A stretch of DNA of 64,000 nucleotides from Synechococcus elongatus PCC 11801 (GCF_003846445.2 NZ_CP030139.2:1674001-1738000); one strand, 5' to 3'. Shown: positions 46,414-54,962, numbered from the stretch's first letter. A program made the numbers and translations. Notes: generated by a model not told the origin, from the letters alone.

Positions 46414-47478
46414 ATGAAACAGACTTCCGATCTCCACGTCGTCGAGACGCGTTCCTTGATCAGCCCTGCGGAAATTCACCAGAAACTGCCCATTTCCGAG
46501 GCAGCAGCAGATTTGGTGGCTTCTACCCGCGATCGCATCCGTAGCATTTTGCGCAATGGCGATCGCCGCCTGCTGGTGATTGTTGGGCCTTGCTCGATCC
46601 ACGACGTTGATGCCGCTTACGACTACGGCAAAAAACTTCTACCGCTGCGTGAAGAGCTTGCTGACGAGCTGGAAATCGTGATGCGGGTCTATTTTGAAAA
46701 ACCCCGCACAACCGTCGGCTGGAAAGGGTTGATCAACGATCCCCATCTGGACGGCAGCTACGACATCAACACCGGCATCCAACGAGCGCGCAAGCTATTG
46801 CTGGGCTTGGCTGATATGGGCTTGCCTGCTGCAACAGAATTGCTTGACCCGATCATTCCGCAGTACATCGCCGATGTGATTGCTTGGACGGCGATCGGTG
46901 CCCGCACCACGGAAAGCCAAACCCACCGCGAAATGGCTTCGGGATTATCGATGCCGATCGGCTTCAAAAACGGCACTGATGGTAGCTTCCATATCGCGGC
47001 TAACGCGATGCTCTCGGCCAGCCAGCCCCACCATTTCCTGGGGATCAACCATGAGGGACTGGCCAGTATCGTCTCAACAACCGGTAATCCCGACGGTCAT
47101 CTGGTGTTGCGTGGCGGCAGTAAAGGTCCTAACTATGCCGCAGCCGACATTGAGCAGGCAGCCTATCAACTCGCCAGTATGGGTCTGCACTCGCGGGTGA
47201 TGGTGGACTGCAGCCATGGCAACTCCAATAAGGACTATCGCCGTCAGTCGGTGGTGCTTGCGGATTTAGCCGAACAGGTCGCTGAGGGCTCTCGTCATCT
47301 AATGGGTGTGATGATCGAAAGCCATCTGGTGGAAGGCAATCAGCCAATCCCTGCTGACTTATCGCAGTTACGCTACGGTCAAAGCATCACCGATCCCTGT
47401 GTGGACTTCCCCACCACCGAGAAGATGCTGCGCGATTTGGCTCGGGCTCAACGCGGCTTAGTCCCGTCTTTGGCTTAG
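46414..47478 (+). CDS. aroG: 3-deoxy-7-phosphoheptulonate (DAHP) synthase, class I
   Basis: First step of the shikimate pathway: PEP plus erythrose-4-phosphate to DAHP. 354 residues from the ATG at 46414. AroG/F/H family blocks: LLVIVGPCSIHDVDAAYDYG, IVMRVYFEKPRTTVGWKGLI, ATELLDPIIPQYIADVIAWT, GARTTESQTHREMASGLSMP, GFKNGTDGSFHIAANAML, VLRGGSKGPNYAAADIEQAA, MVDCSHGNSNKDYRRQS and SHLVEGNQPI. The metal and substrate residues (Cys of GPCSI, His of DCSHGN) are present. Feedback type (Phe, Tyr or Trp) cannot be assigned by eye. Its stop overlaps the stop of the convergent kinase gene by three bases. Confidence 0.96.
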   Translation: MKQTSDLHVVETRSLISPAEIHQKLPISEAAADLVASTRDRIRSILRNGDRRLLVIVGPCSIHDVDAAYDYGKKLLPLREELADELEIVMRVYFEKPRTTVGWKGLINDPHLDGSYDINTGIQRARKLLLGLADMGLPAATELLDPIIPQYIADVIAWTAIGARTTESQTHREMASGLSMPIGFKNGTDGSFHIAANAMLSASQPHHFLGINHEGLASIVSTTGNPDGHLVLRGGSKGPNYAAADIEQAAYQLASMGLHSRVMVDCSHGNSNKDYRRQSVVLADLAEQVAEGSRHLMGVMIESHLVEGNQPIPADLSQLRYGQSITDPCVDFPTTEKMLRDLARAQRGLVPSLA

Positions 47479-48788
47479 CCAGCACCGCTCAAAATTCGCT
47501 GAATCGTCACCAGATCGTGGCGATCGCCAATATTCCCCGGAAAGCTGACAATCGGCAGACTGGGGAATTTTTGATGGCAAGTCGGTAACTGCACCAGATT
47601 AACGCCGGTACGAATTTGCCCGCGCAGCTCCACGATCGCGGCATCCAAGTTCACCAAAATCGTGTTGGTTGTGATCCCGCCCTTACAGATCAGATAGCCA
47701 ATTTCTGTCGGCAAGGCGCGAACTCGATCGGCAAGAAAATCTGCGATCGCTCGGCTCAGTTGCTGTTGCTGTTCTGGACTTGCACAGGCGTGAAATTGTC
47801 GCTCCGTGAAAATCACGGGCGTTTGACCTTGCTTCAAAGCTTGCTGAATCTGGCGATCGAGATCTGCTGCGAGCTGGGTGCGATTGCGCTCATCAGAACT
47901 GAGAAAGGGAGCAATTGAAACAGCGATCGCAACACTCTGGGGCTGTCTCAATAAGGCTTCCAGTTGCCCTGTACTGATCGTTGTCCACGACCCAACAATC
48001 ACCACCCCGACTCGTTTCTGTGGGTTTAGCTGACCGAATTGCTGGGGCGCGATCGGTTGGGGCGGTAGCTCTGCTAATGCACTAAGCAAACTGGCAGCAC
48101 TACGACAGAGGTAGTGTCCCTGATTAAGAACAGCAAGCTTGAGTCGATTAGCAAATTGTTGAAGCTGATTGGGTGTTTCTGCATCAACAACAAACCAGCG
48201 ATCGCTCGACTCGGATTCAGCCACAAAAGCGGTTTCCAGATTGTCGGCAGTCAAAACCGGAATGCGATCGCTTAACTGGGGATCACCAGCTTGCTCCGCC
48301 AGAAACGCGGGGAGATAGCTAGTTTCGTAGCCAAACAACGGATCACGGGCAAATTCCGTTGCATGCAGCGGGCGATCGCCGGTTGGAGTTTGCAGAAAAT
48401 GCCATCCCTGCCGCGTAATACGGCCACCTTCCAAAAAAGCAGGCACCAGAAATTGCGCTTGGAATGGGCCAAGTTCCGCCGCGATCGCCTGGGGTTCCGT
48501 CCAAAAGTGACCGCGCAAGGTCGAGTCGCCACGACTGACAATTAGCCAATGCTGGAGATTAAGCTGAGCGATCGCTTGGCGGAGATTGTGACAGATCTCG
48601 CGTGTGCGGGCTTCTGCTGCCTCAGCACTGAGCGATCGTGTATTCGCCAGAATGAAGCACAAGGGCGATGGATGACCTAAGCCGACCAGAAGTGTCTCGA
48701 CATCCCAGCGCAGCAGCAGGGGGCAACTGTGGACGGTTTGCGATCCCGTGGGATCGTCATCCAAAACAATGATTTTGAGAGCGGACAC
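47475..48788 (-). CDS. Four-carbon acid sugar kinase family protein (DUF1537, OtnK/DenD-like)
   Basis: 437 residues from the GTG read at 48786-48788 (MSALKIIVLDDDPTGSQTVH). The N-terminal domain has the family's DDPTGSQ motif and IVSRGDSTLRGHF. The C-terminal nucleotide-binding part has VGVVIVGSWTTISTGQLEAL, LICKGGITTNTILVNL and VSFPGNIGDRHDLVTIQRIL. Related enzymes phosphorylate erythronate, threonate or 3-oxo-tetronate in sugar-acid catabolism. The usual partners (PdxA2-type dehydrogenase, aldolase) are not here, so the substrate stays open; erythronate salvage is a possible role. It shares its 3' end with DAHP synthase and is divergent from the decayed HDAC gene. Confidence 0.85.
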   Translation of the reverse strand: MSALKIIVLDDDPTGSQTVHSCPLLLRWDVETLLVGLGHPSPLCFILANTRSLSAEAAEARTREICHNLRQAIAQLNLQHWLIVSRGDSTLRGHFWTEPQAIAAELGPFQAQFLVPAFLEGGRITRQGWHFLQTPTGDRPLHATEFARDPLFGYETSYLPAFLAEQAGDPQLSDRIPVLTADNLETAFVAESESSDRWFVVDAETPNQLQQFANRLKLAVLNQGHYLCRSAASLLSALAELPPQPIAPQQFGQLNPQKRVGVVIVGSWTTISTGQLEALLRQPQSVAIAVSIAPFLSSDERNRTQLAADLDRQIQQALKQGQTPVIFTERQFHACASPEQQQQLSRAIADFLADRVRALPTEIGYLICKGGITTNTILVNLDAAIVELRGQIRTGVNLVQLPTCHQKFPSLPIVSFPGNIGDRHDLVTIQRILSGAG

Positions 48789-48847
48789 GATCGCAAACTC
48801 AGGCGCTTTTGTTCTAGCCTCGCATTGATCCCCAGAGCGCCTCGAGC

Positions 48848-49060
48848 GTGAGCCTGCCGATTTTTTACAGCGATCGCTTGCTCGACCTCGACACCGGCAC
48901 GGGTCATCCCGAGCGTCCCGAACGACTGACCACAACCGTGGTGCATCTGCGATCGCCGGGTGGGAGTGTCAAAATGAAGAAATGTTGCGTTTCTGATCGC
49001 TCCAGCAGTTATGGCGGATCCCATTACCAAGTTTGCCTATCAGACCTTCCAGCAGAGTAA
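48848..49060 (+). pseudogene. N-terminal fragment of a histone deacetylase/acetoin utilization-family protein
   Basis: From a GTG at 48848 the first 35 or so codons read SLPIFYSDRLLDLDTGTGHP then ERPERLTTTVVHLRS. This is the N terminus of the HDAC-like family (slr0245-type cyanobacterial members): the YSD, TGxGHPERPERL block is diagnostic. After about 48955 the frame goes on with unrelated sequence and stops at 49060, overlapping the start of the methyltransferase. More than 250 residues, including the catalytic zinc-binding histidines and aspartates, are missing. I read this as a gene remnant left by a deletion that joined it to the methyltransferase upstream region. Whether the short frame is translated is unknown. 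Confidence 0.7.
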
Positions 49061-50066
49061 GAGTCTGTTGGGGCTGACTCACAAGAATCTCAGTACGCAA
49101 CTGATGCGGCTCATCGCCCCGACTGAAGGGGAACGGGAAGGGCTCTCACCTGAATTGATGAGCCAGCTCCAGGCATCGATGCAGGTGCTCTTGGATGAAG
49201 ACTACGCGGATGCTGAGGCAGGGGTTTATCCGCTGGCGCAACTGTTTGATACCCCTTGGCAAGATATTGTTCAGCAGTATCCGCGCCTTTGGCTGGACAT
49301 GCCCTCCACGTGGCAGCGGGCTCGGGAAAAGCGCTATCAAGACTTTGAACCAACGGTTGAAACCGATCGCTATCCCAGCTATTACGTTCAAAACTTTCAC
49401 CACCAGACGGGTGGCTATCTGACCGAAGACTCGGCAGAACTCTACGATCTGCAGGTCGAAATTCTCTTTAACGGCACCGCTGATCCAATGCGGCGGCGGA
49501 TTTTACGCCCCCTCAAGCAGGGTCTACAGGCTTTAGCTCGTCCTGAAAAAGATCTGCGGGTGCTGGATGTGGCTTGCGGCACAGGTCGCACCCTGCGTCA
49601 TCTGCGATCGGCCTTGCCCAGCGCCAATCTCTATGGCACCGATCTCTCGCTAGCCTATCTCCGCAAAGCAAACCAATTGCTGTCGGAACGTCCGGGGGAA
49701 CTGCCACAACTGCTGCAAGCCAATGCAGAAGAACTGCCCTATCAAGATGGTTTCTTCCAAGGGGTGACCTCGGTCTTCCTATTCCATGAGTTGCCGCCGC
49801 AAGCTCGCCAAAACGTGATCAATGAATGCTTCCGCGTATTGGAAGCGGGTGGCACGGTAGTCCTGAATGACTCGATTCAAGCGATCGATTCACCGCAGTT
49901 CCGGCCACTGATGGATGGCTTCTATCAGATGTTCCACGAGCCCTACTACCGCCACTATATGGAGGATGATCTCTGCGATCGCCTCAGCCAAGCAGGGTTT
50001 GTCGATATCCAAACCAGCAATCACTTCATGAGCAAAATCTGGGTGGCTCGCAAACCGATCGCCTAA
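49011..50066 (+). CDS. SAM-dependent methyltransferase, UbiE/class I type
   Basis: 351 residues. The N-terminal 170 or so residues (DPITKFAYQTFQQSKSLLGL, LSPELMSQLQASMQVLLDED, PSYYVQNFHHQTGGYLTEDS) are not a domain I can name. The C-terminal half is a class I methyltransferase: motif I LRVLDVACGTGRTLRHL, acidic loop LYGTDLSLAYLRKANQLL, motif II/III QANAEELPYQDGFFQGVTSV and HELPPQARQNVINECFRVLE followed by GGTVVLNDS. Substrate unknown; the N-terminal domain is probably specific for it. Its upstream region is the decayed HDAC gene. A long HIP1-based hairpin follows at 50080-50116. Confidence 0.85.
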   Translation: MADPITKFAYQTFQQSKSLLGLTHKNLSTQLMRLIAPTEGEREGLSPELMSQLQASMQVLLDEDYADAEAGVYPLAQLFDTPWQDIVQQYPRLWLDMPSTWQRAREKRYQDFEPTVETDRYPSYYVQNFHHQTGGYLTEDSAELYDLQVEILFNGTADPMRRRILRPLKQGLQALARPEKDLRVLDVACGTGRTLRHLRSALPSANLYGTDLSLAYLRKANQLLSERPGELPQLLQANAEELPYQDGFFQGVTSVFLFHELPPQARQNVINECFRVLEAGGTVVLNDSIQAIDSPQFRPLMDGFYQMFHEPYYRHYMEDDLCDRLSQAGFVDIQTSNHFMSKIWVARKPIA

Positions 50067-50079
50067 AACAGTCCCTCAG

Positions 50080-50116
50080 CAGGCGCGATCGCTTCAAACG
50101 GGCGAGCGATCGCCTG
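50080..50116 (+). terminator. HIP1-pair hairpin after the methyltransferase gene
   Basis: CAGGCGCGATCGCT (50080-50093) pairs with AGCGATCGCCTG (50105-50116), 12 bp with a 2-base bulge and an 11-nt loop. There is no T run, so factor-independent termination is uncertain. Confidence 0.4.
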
Positions 50117-50408
50117 CGATCGTGCCTTTAAGTGGTGGCCTCTCGGCTTCTAGTGCTATGCAGCGATCACCAAAAATGGTCTGGAGAGTTGGCTCGCTCA
50201 TTGCCTTCCAAGCCCTGCCACCTTGTCAGAAACCGTTCAATTCACTCCTGTTGAGTAACTTCTGGCAAAACATAACTCTCTGATCAATCACTGGCTGTAG
50301 CATTGCCTCTCAAAATAAATTCCTGCTGCCAGTAACTTCTTTAAACTTTTCAAAAAACTCAATGACAACCCATCCTGCTCAGGTTGTTCAACAAAAATAG
50401 TTCAGTCA

Positions 50409-50429
50409 GTGATTGTTATCAACAATCAC
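50409..50429. promoter_or_regulatory. Perfect 9-bp dyad (operator-like) upstream of the slipin gene
   Basis: GTGATTGTT, three bases (ATC), AACAATCAC, centred 76 bp before the start codon and upstream of a TATAAT-like box near 50463. It has the size and symmetry of a dimeric-repressor or activator site; the regulator is unknown. Confidence 0.55.
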
Positions 50430-50494
50430 GCAACAGAAGCAGCCAATACTCTCAAATCTCAGCATAATAAGGCCAACTCGATTGGATAGCTGAG

Positions 50495-51292
50495 ATGGAA
50501 TACTTAATAATTCTGGCTGTACTTATCCTCTCTTTTTTGGCATCAGGCTTAAAAATTGATCGCGAATATCAACGAGGCATCATCTATCGGCTAGGGAGAG
50601 TTCGCCGATTACGAGGACCGGGCTTGTATTGGATTATTCCTATTGCTGAACAAAAAGTACAAGTTGACTTACGCTTGAGAACAGTCAACATTGAGCCGCA
50701 AGAAACTGTTACTGCTGATAGTGTCACGATTCGAGTGAATGCGGTTCTCTACTACCGCATGATTGATCCAGTCAAAGCCATCAATTCAGTGGAAAGCTAT
50801 CGAGATGCTGTCTATCAAATTGCCTTAACCACCTTACGGAATGTGATTGGTCAGAATTTACTCGATGACGTTCTACAAAACCGCGATCGCATCAACTTCA
50901 ATGTTCAGCAGATTGTTGATGAAGTGACTGAACCGTGGGGAATTGTGATCGAGCGAGTGGAAATGAAAGATGTTGAAATTCCGCTTAGTATGCAACGAGC
51001 TATGGCCAAAGAAGCGGAAGCCGTGCGTGAAAAACGGGCTCGACGCATTAAAGCTGAGGCAGAACTCGAGGCATCTGAGAAATTGACGGCTGCATCTCGG
51101 ATGATTAGCGAAAGTCCTGCTGCTTTAGAATTACGACGCTTACAAATGCTGGCAGAAATTGGCACTGAAAACAACACGACAACTGTGTTGATGCTGCCTT
51201 CTGACTTCCCTATTTTAGCCAATCGATTGGCCGAGTCTTTGGGGCAATTGTCAGCTCCTTCAGCATCAACTGATCGCACAGCCAAAGAGTGA
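50495..51292 (+). CDS. Slipin (stomatin-like SPFH protein)
   Basis: 265 residues. One N-terminal hydrophobic segment (YLIILAVLILSFLASGL), then a stomatin-type SPFH domain: REYQRGIIYRLGRVRRLRGP, GLYWIIPIAEQKVQVDLRLR, TVNIEPQETVTADSVTIRVN, AVLYYRMIDPVKAINSVESY, and ALTTLRNVIGQNLLDDVLQN. A short Ala/Glu coiled coil (RAMAKEAEAVREKRARRIKA) and an SPFH tail (LRRLQMLAEIGTENNTTTVL) follow. Slipins form membrane rings and often pair with NfeD or proteases. No NfeD is adjacent, but an NfeD-flotillin operon lies 4 kb away. Its codons are AT-richer than those of neighbours. It converges on the PH-domain gene. Confidence 0.9.
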   Translation: MEYLIILAVLILSFLASGLKIDREYQRGIIYRLGRVRRLRGPGLYWIIPIAEQKVQVDLRLRTVNIEPQETVTADSVTIRVNAVLYYRMIDPVKAINSVESYRDAVYQIALTTLRNVIGQNLLDDVLQNRDRINFNVQQIVDEVTEPWGIVIERVEMKDVEIPLSMQRAMAKEAEAVREKRARRIKAEAELEASEKLTAASRMISESPAALELRRLQMLAEIGTENNTTTVLMLPSDFPILANRLAESLGQLSAPSASTDRTAKE

Positions 51293-51301
51293 AAATCTCT
51301 T

Positions 51302-51673
51302 TCAACTGAGAAGCATTGTATTGAGGGCTGCGATCGCTGAATCAATCTGGCTTGTTGGTCGCAGAATCCGAATTCTTAAGGCACCTAAAGCTGAAACATA
51401 GATCTTAATTTCGGAGTCGAGATCAATCGTCCCAGCAGTTTCATAGGAAAACGCTTGGATACGTGAAATAGGGATGGAGAGATACTCCTGTTTCTTGCCA
51501 GTGATGCCTTGCTTATCAATGAGCAGAATTCGTCGAGTTGTAAAGAAGAGAAGATCACGAGTGCCTTTATAAGCACAGTAGATCATCTCCCCATCGACAA
51601 AAACGCCAGCTCGGACTGAACAGGACTGGGGATCAACAGGGGCTAAGCCGAGCGCTGATTTAAATTCCTGCAT
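51302..51673 (-). CDS. Bacterial PH-domain protein (bPH_1-like)
   Basis: 123-residue single-domain protein. The strands GVFVDGEMIYCAYKGTRDLL, FFTTRRILLIDKQGITGKKQ and EYLSIPISRIQAFSYETAGT, followed by DLDSEIKIYVSALGALRIRI and a C-terminal helix (SQIDSAIAALNTMLL), have the pattern of the bacterial PH-like domain (PF08000, YvbH/YdjM-like). The LLFFTTRRILLID block is characteristic. Such domains are structural and may bind membrane proteins. It converges on the slipin gene with stops 10 bp apart. Function unknown. Confidence 0.78.
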   Translation of the reverse strand: MQEFKSALGLAPVDPQSCSVRAGVFVDGEMIYCAYKGTRDLLFFTTRRILLIDKQGITGKKQEYLSIPISRIQAFSYETAGTIDLDSEIKIYVSALGALRIRILRPTSQIDSAIAALNTMLLS

Positions 51674-51768
51674 CTCGTTATCTCACATCACTAGGTTCTT
51701 CACTGGCACCGTATTATTTTTCTGGTCAGCGCGATCGCCCTTGAAGATGAATCGATATTTGGGCAAAG

Positions 51769-52275
51769 TTATTGTTTGATATCTTTCGATGATAATGGCC
51801 GTTTCATTAAGAATGAAATGCCTCCTACACGATTTTTGATTTCACTGTTAGGGATTTTCCCAAAACCAAAACGCTCATACAGGGCGATCGCTGGATTCTC
51901 GGCACGCACGCTCAAGCTAATAGCAGGGAATTGGTCTGTAGCCAGTTCAATGAGATGGCTCAGAAGTTGAGTGCCGACTCCTTGCTGACGATAATCCGGT
52001 AGCACCGCCATCGCCAACTCTGGAGTTTGATTGTCAAGATAACTCAAACCTCGTTCTTGCTCTGAACAAAGACGAAGCCAAGCAACCCCGATTGCTTGTT
52101 CCTCGAGCATCGCAACTATTCCGCAGTCACCGCTACGCCCAAACTGCTCAACATACTTCCTGAGAAGTGGTTGTTCTTTAACGGCTTCAACTGAGGGTTC
52201 CTGGGCTGCATAACGCAGCATCTCCCAGAGAATCGGTTGATCAGTTGTTGTCAGCAATCTGAATTGAATGGGCAT
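51769..52275 (-). CDS. GNAT-family N-acetyltransferase
   Basis: 168 residues from MPIQFRLLTTTDQPILWEML (ATG read at 52273-52275); an ATG two codons upstream is an alternative. GNAT motif A, which binds acetyl-CoA pyrophosphate, is LAMAVLPDYRQQGVGTQLLS, with the Q/RxxGxG/A core. Motif B reads AISLSVRAENPAIALYERFG followed by FGKIPNSEIKNRV. The N-terminal half differs from common members. The acceptor is unknown; related proteins acetylate small amines or protein N termini. Followed on the far side by the PH-domain gene on the same strand, 95 bp away. Confidence 0.85.
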   Translation of the reverse strand: MPIQFRLLTTTDQPILWEMLRYAAQEPSVEAVKEQPLLRKYVEQFGRSGDCGIVAMLEEQAIGVAWLRLCSEQERGLSYLDNQTPELAMAVLPDYRQQGVGTQLLSHLIELATDQFPAISLSVRAENPAIALYERFGFGKIPNSEIKNRVGGISFLMKRPLSSKDIKQ

Positions 52276-52335
52276 GAACAACGAGGGACGAGATACCGAC
52301 TAATTTGTTGCTTAGGTGGGTGAAACTGTTTTAAG

Positions 52336-53370
52336 TTAAGCAATTGTCGGTGCCGAAGGTTGGCGTAACCAATCCTGTAAAACTTGACTGGGCGGTTGAC
52401 CATGGGGCCAAGCAAAGGCATGGCGGAAAGATGCTGTTTGACAGGCTTGTAGCTGCTGAAAATCAATGACATCTGCGGTCAGCAGTGCTTCGTACTCCGC
52501 CGGTAAACGGACATTATGTAAGCCGGCATTATCGGTGCAGATGACGATATCAACGCCTGCTTCAAAACAGCGATCGAAGACCGTCCGCAATGCACTAATT
52601 TCGGTCAATGTGCCGGTCTGAATATAAGTGGTTGGGCAAACTTCCAAGCATTGTCCTCGTGCTGCCAACTCCGGTAGTAACTCTGGATAGTGCAACGGAA
52701 TTTGGATGCCGTGACCAATTCGCATCAAATAGGGCAATAGATCCGGATAGCAGCCATCACGAGTTTCAAATAAATGTCCGGTCGTCTTCAGACCTAGTTC
52801 CCGCGCCCAGTTAAAAAGCTCAATGAACTCTGGCAACCGCTCTGCATAGGCGCGATCGCCCCCTGCTACATCGATCGCGCAGACAGTTGGCGCAAACTCT
52901 GCTGCCAACTGCACCATCGTCCGGTTCACTTCATAGGGCAGATGCGTATGCAAACAGAGAATTTGCGGCATTAAGAGCGGATAGCCCGGCACTTGGCTGG
53001 CTTCTGCTACGCAGTGAATCACCTCAGGCATCAGAGCGATGCGATCGGCCTGACTGAGATGGGCGGGTGTCCTTAGGTAAGGTGTGTAGCGCAACTCCAG
53101 ATAAGCCAAATTCTCAAAGGTGTAGGCGCCGCGTACCAACCGCTGAATGAAATAAGGCAGTGTTTCTGCCGACTGCGTCGATTCAACCAGCTTGTGAATT
53201 TCCAGATATTCCGCCAGTGACGCCTTGGGAGCCGTGTAGAACTCTTCGAAGTCGCTGTAATCCGTGAAGCGATCGAGCAGATCCGATTGCGATCGCTGCA
53301 AATAGCGCCAGAGGATTCGAGGGACGACGGCGCCTCCCAAGTGGCGATGTAAATCTGCAAATAACGCCAT
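52336..53370 (-). CDS. Adenosine deaminase-like protein
   Basis: 344 residues from MALFADLHRHLGGAVVPRIL (ATG read at 53368-53370). Amidohydrolase-fold signatures of the adenosine deaminase family: HRHLGG near the N terminus (two metal-binding histidines, where the family usually has HxHLDG or HLNG); TGHLFETRDG with the His-x-x-Glu pair of the HAGE motif; RIGHGIQIPL; and VDIVICTDNAGLHNVRLPAE where the usual TDDP is TDNA. The metal ligands look kept, but the second Asp is lost and the substrate loops differ, so adenosine may not be the substrate. Related family members act on other adenine derivatives. Divergent from purA. Confidence 0.78.
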   Translation of the reverse strand: MALFADLHRHLGGAVVPRILWRYLQRSQSDLLDRFTDYSDFEEFYTAPKASLAEYLEIHKLVESTQSAETLPYFIQRLVRGAYTFENLAYLELRYTPYLRTPAHLSQADRIALMPEVIHCVAEASQVPGYPLLMPQILCLHTHLPYEVNRTMVQLAAEFAPTVCAIDVAGGDRAYAERLPEFIELFNWARELGLKTTGHLFETRDGCYPDLLPYLMRIGHGIQIPLHYPELLPELAARGQCLEVCPTTYIQTGTLTEISALRTVFDRCFEAGVDIVICTDNAGLHNVRLPAEYEALLTADVIDFQQLQACQTASFRHAFAWPHGQPPSQVLQDWLRQPSAPTIA

Positions 53371-53555
53371 AATCCTCCTCCAAACTGAGGGGCGGCGATC
53401 GCCCAATTGTTAAGCTTTGTGAGTCATTCAAGCCTAACGCAGCCTTACTCCAGCGTCGTTCTCGATACGTTTCATTGAAAGACGCGGTTTGACAGGCGTT
53501 GAATTGGCGTCGGATAATCCCCTTTTGTGCAAATTTCGAGCGCAGTCGAAAGACC

Positions 53556-54890
53556 TTGGCGAACGTAGTCGTAATCGGGGCCCAGTGGGGCGACGAGGGC
53601 AAAGGCAAAATCACTGACCTGCTCAGCCGGTCAGCAGATGTCGTTGTCCGCTATCAGGGGGGCGTCAACGCGGGTCATACCGTGGTGGTGGGCGAGCAAA
53701 CCCTGAAGCTGCACCTGATCCCCTCGGGCATTCTCTACCCCGATACCCAGTGCATCATCGGCTCTGGCACTGTCATTGATCCGAAGATCTTGCTGGGCGA
53801 GGTCGACATGTTGGAGCAGCTCGGGATCCCGACGGATCACCTGCTGATCTCCCAGACGGCGCATGTGACGATGCCCTACCATCGCTTGATCGATGCGGCA
53901 TCCGAGCAGCAGCGGGGCAGTCACAAAATCGGCACGACGGGACGTGGGATTGGCCCCACCTACGCTGACAAATCAGAGCGGACAGGCATTCGCGTCTTGG
54001 ATCTCATGGATCCAGAAGGTCTGCGCGAGCAACTGACTTGGACGATCGCCCAGAAAAACATCATTCTCGACAAGCTCTACGGGTTGCCGCCCTTGGATGC
54101 CGAGAGCGTGATCGAAGAATATTCGGGCTACGCCGAGCGGCTGCGTCCTCACGTTGTCGATAGCTCATTGACGATCGACGAAGCGTGGCGCAAACGCAAA
54201 AACATTCTGTTTGAAGGTGCCCAAGGCACTCTGCTCGACCTGGATCACGGCACTTATCCCTACGTCACCTCTTCGAATCCAGTGGCGGGTGGTGCTTGTA
54301 TTGGCGCGGGTGTTGGCCCCACGATCATCGACCGTGTGATCGGCGTGGCGAAAGCCTATACGACCCGCGTTGGTGAAGGGCCTTTCCCGACTGAACTCCA
54401 TGGAGACGTCGGTGAACTGCTCTGTCAGCGGGGCGCAGAATTTGGCACGACCACGGGTCGCCGTCGTCGCTGCGGTTGGTTTGACGCGGTGATCGGTCGC
54501 TATGCCGTTCGGATTAATGGCATCGACTGCTTGGCGATCACCAAGCTCGATGTACTAGATGATCTCGACGAAATCAAAGTCTGCGTTGCCTACGACATCG
54601 ATGGCGAGCGTTGCGACCATTTCCCTAGCAGTGCCCGCAGCTTTGCTAACTGCCAGCCGATCTACAAAACCGTGCCGGGCTGGAAGCAATCAACGTCGCA
54701 CTGCCGCAGCCTAGACGATCTGCCCAAAGCTGCTTTGGACTATCTCAAGTTCTTGGCGGAATTGATGGAAGTGCCGATCGCGATCGTCTCGCTGGGTGCA
54801 AGCCGCGACCAGACGATCATCGTTGAAGATCCGATCCATGGGCCGAAGCGCGCTTTGCTCTACGCCAGTGGCGAAGCTAGCGCCCAATAA
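53556..54890 (+). CDS. purA: Adenylosuccinate synthetase
   Basis: Joins IMP and Asp with GTP hydrolysis in AMP synthesis. 444 residues from a TTG at 53556, giving the standard start [20 protein letters not shown]. Other signatures: [99 protein letters not shown] and [27 protein letters not shown] is the GTP loop. An in-frame ATG 57 bp upstream would add an atypical leader. It is divergent from the adenosine deaminase-like gene, and ridA follows after 72 bp. Confidence 0.96.
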   Translation: MANVVVIGAQWGDEGKGKITDLLSRSADVVVRYQGGVNAGHTVVVGEQTLKLHLIPSGILYPDTQCIIGSGTVIDPKILLGEVDMLEQLGIPTDHLLISQTAHVTMPYHRLIDAASEQQRGSHKIGTTGRGIGPTYADKSERTGIRVLDLMDPEGLREQLTWTIAQKNIILDKLYGLPPLDAESVIEEYSGYAERLRPHVVDSSLTIDEAWRKRKNILFEGAQGTLLDLDHGTYPYVTSSNPVAGGACIGAGVGPTIIDRVIGVAKAYTTRVGEGPFPTELHGDVGELLCQRGAEFGTTTGRRRRCGWFDAVIGRYAVRINGIDCLAITKLDVLDDLDEIKVCVAYDIDGERCDHFPSSARSFANCQPIYKTVPGWKQSTSHCRSLDDLPKAALDYLKFLAELMEVPIAIVSLGASRDQTIIVEDPIHGPKRALLYASGEASAQ

Positions 54891-54916
54891 GCGATCGCTT
54901 TCCAATGCAGCAAAAC

Positions 54917-54940
54917 GACAAGGGGCGATCGCTCCTTGTC
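54917..54940. promoter_or_regulatory. Perfect 7-bp dyad with HIP1 in the loop, upstream of ridA
   Basis: GACAAGG (54917-54923), a 10-base loop containing GCGATCGC, and CCTTGTC (54934-54940). It lies between purA and ridA, 22 bp before the chosen ridA start. It may be a weak terminator or mRNA hairpin; there is no T run. Confidence 0.4.
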
Positions 54941-54962
54941 AGAAATTAATGTGAGCAAAACC

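Larger units (their letters stand above)
50067..50494. other. 428-bp intergenic region upstream of the slipin gene
   Basis: No supported gene lies here. The left end has a hairpin made of two HIP1 octamers (50080-50116). The right 250 bp are clearly AT-richer than the surroundings and contain the dyad at 50409-50429 and a TATAAT-like CATAATAAG near 50463-50471, which fits a promoter for the slipin gene at 50495. A 41-codon frame from 50158 has no support. Confidence 0.6.

Noticed and set aside
50158-50283. 41-codon frame in the intergenic region before the slipin gene
   Set aside because: No ribosome-binding site, no motif and an AT-rich non-coding look; treated as chance.
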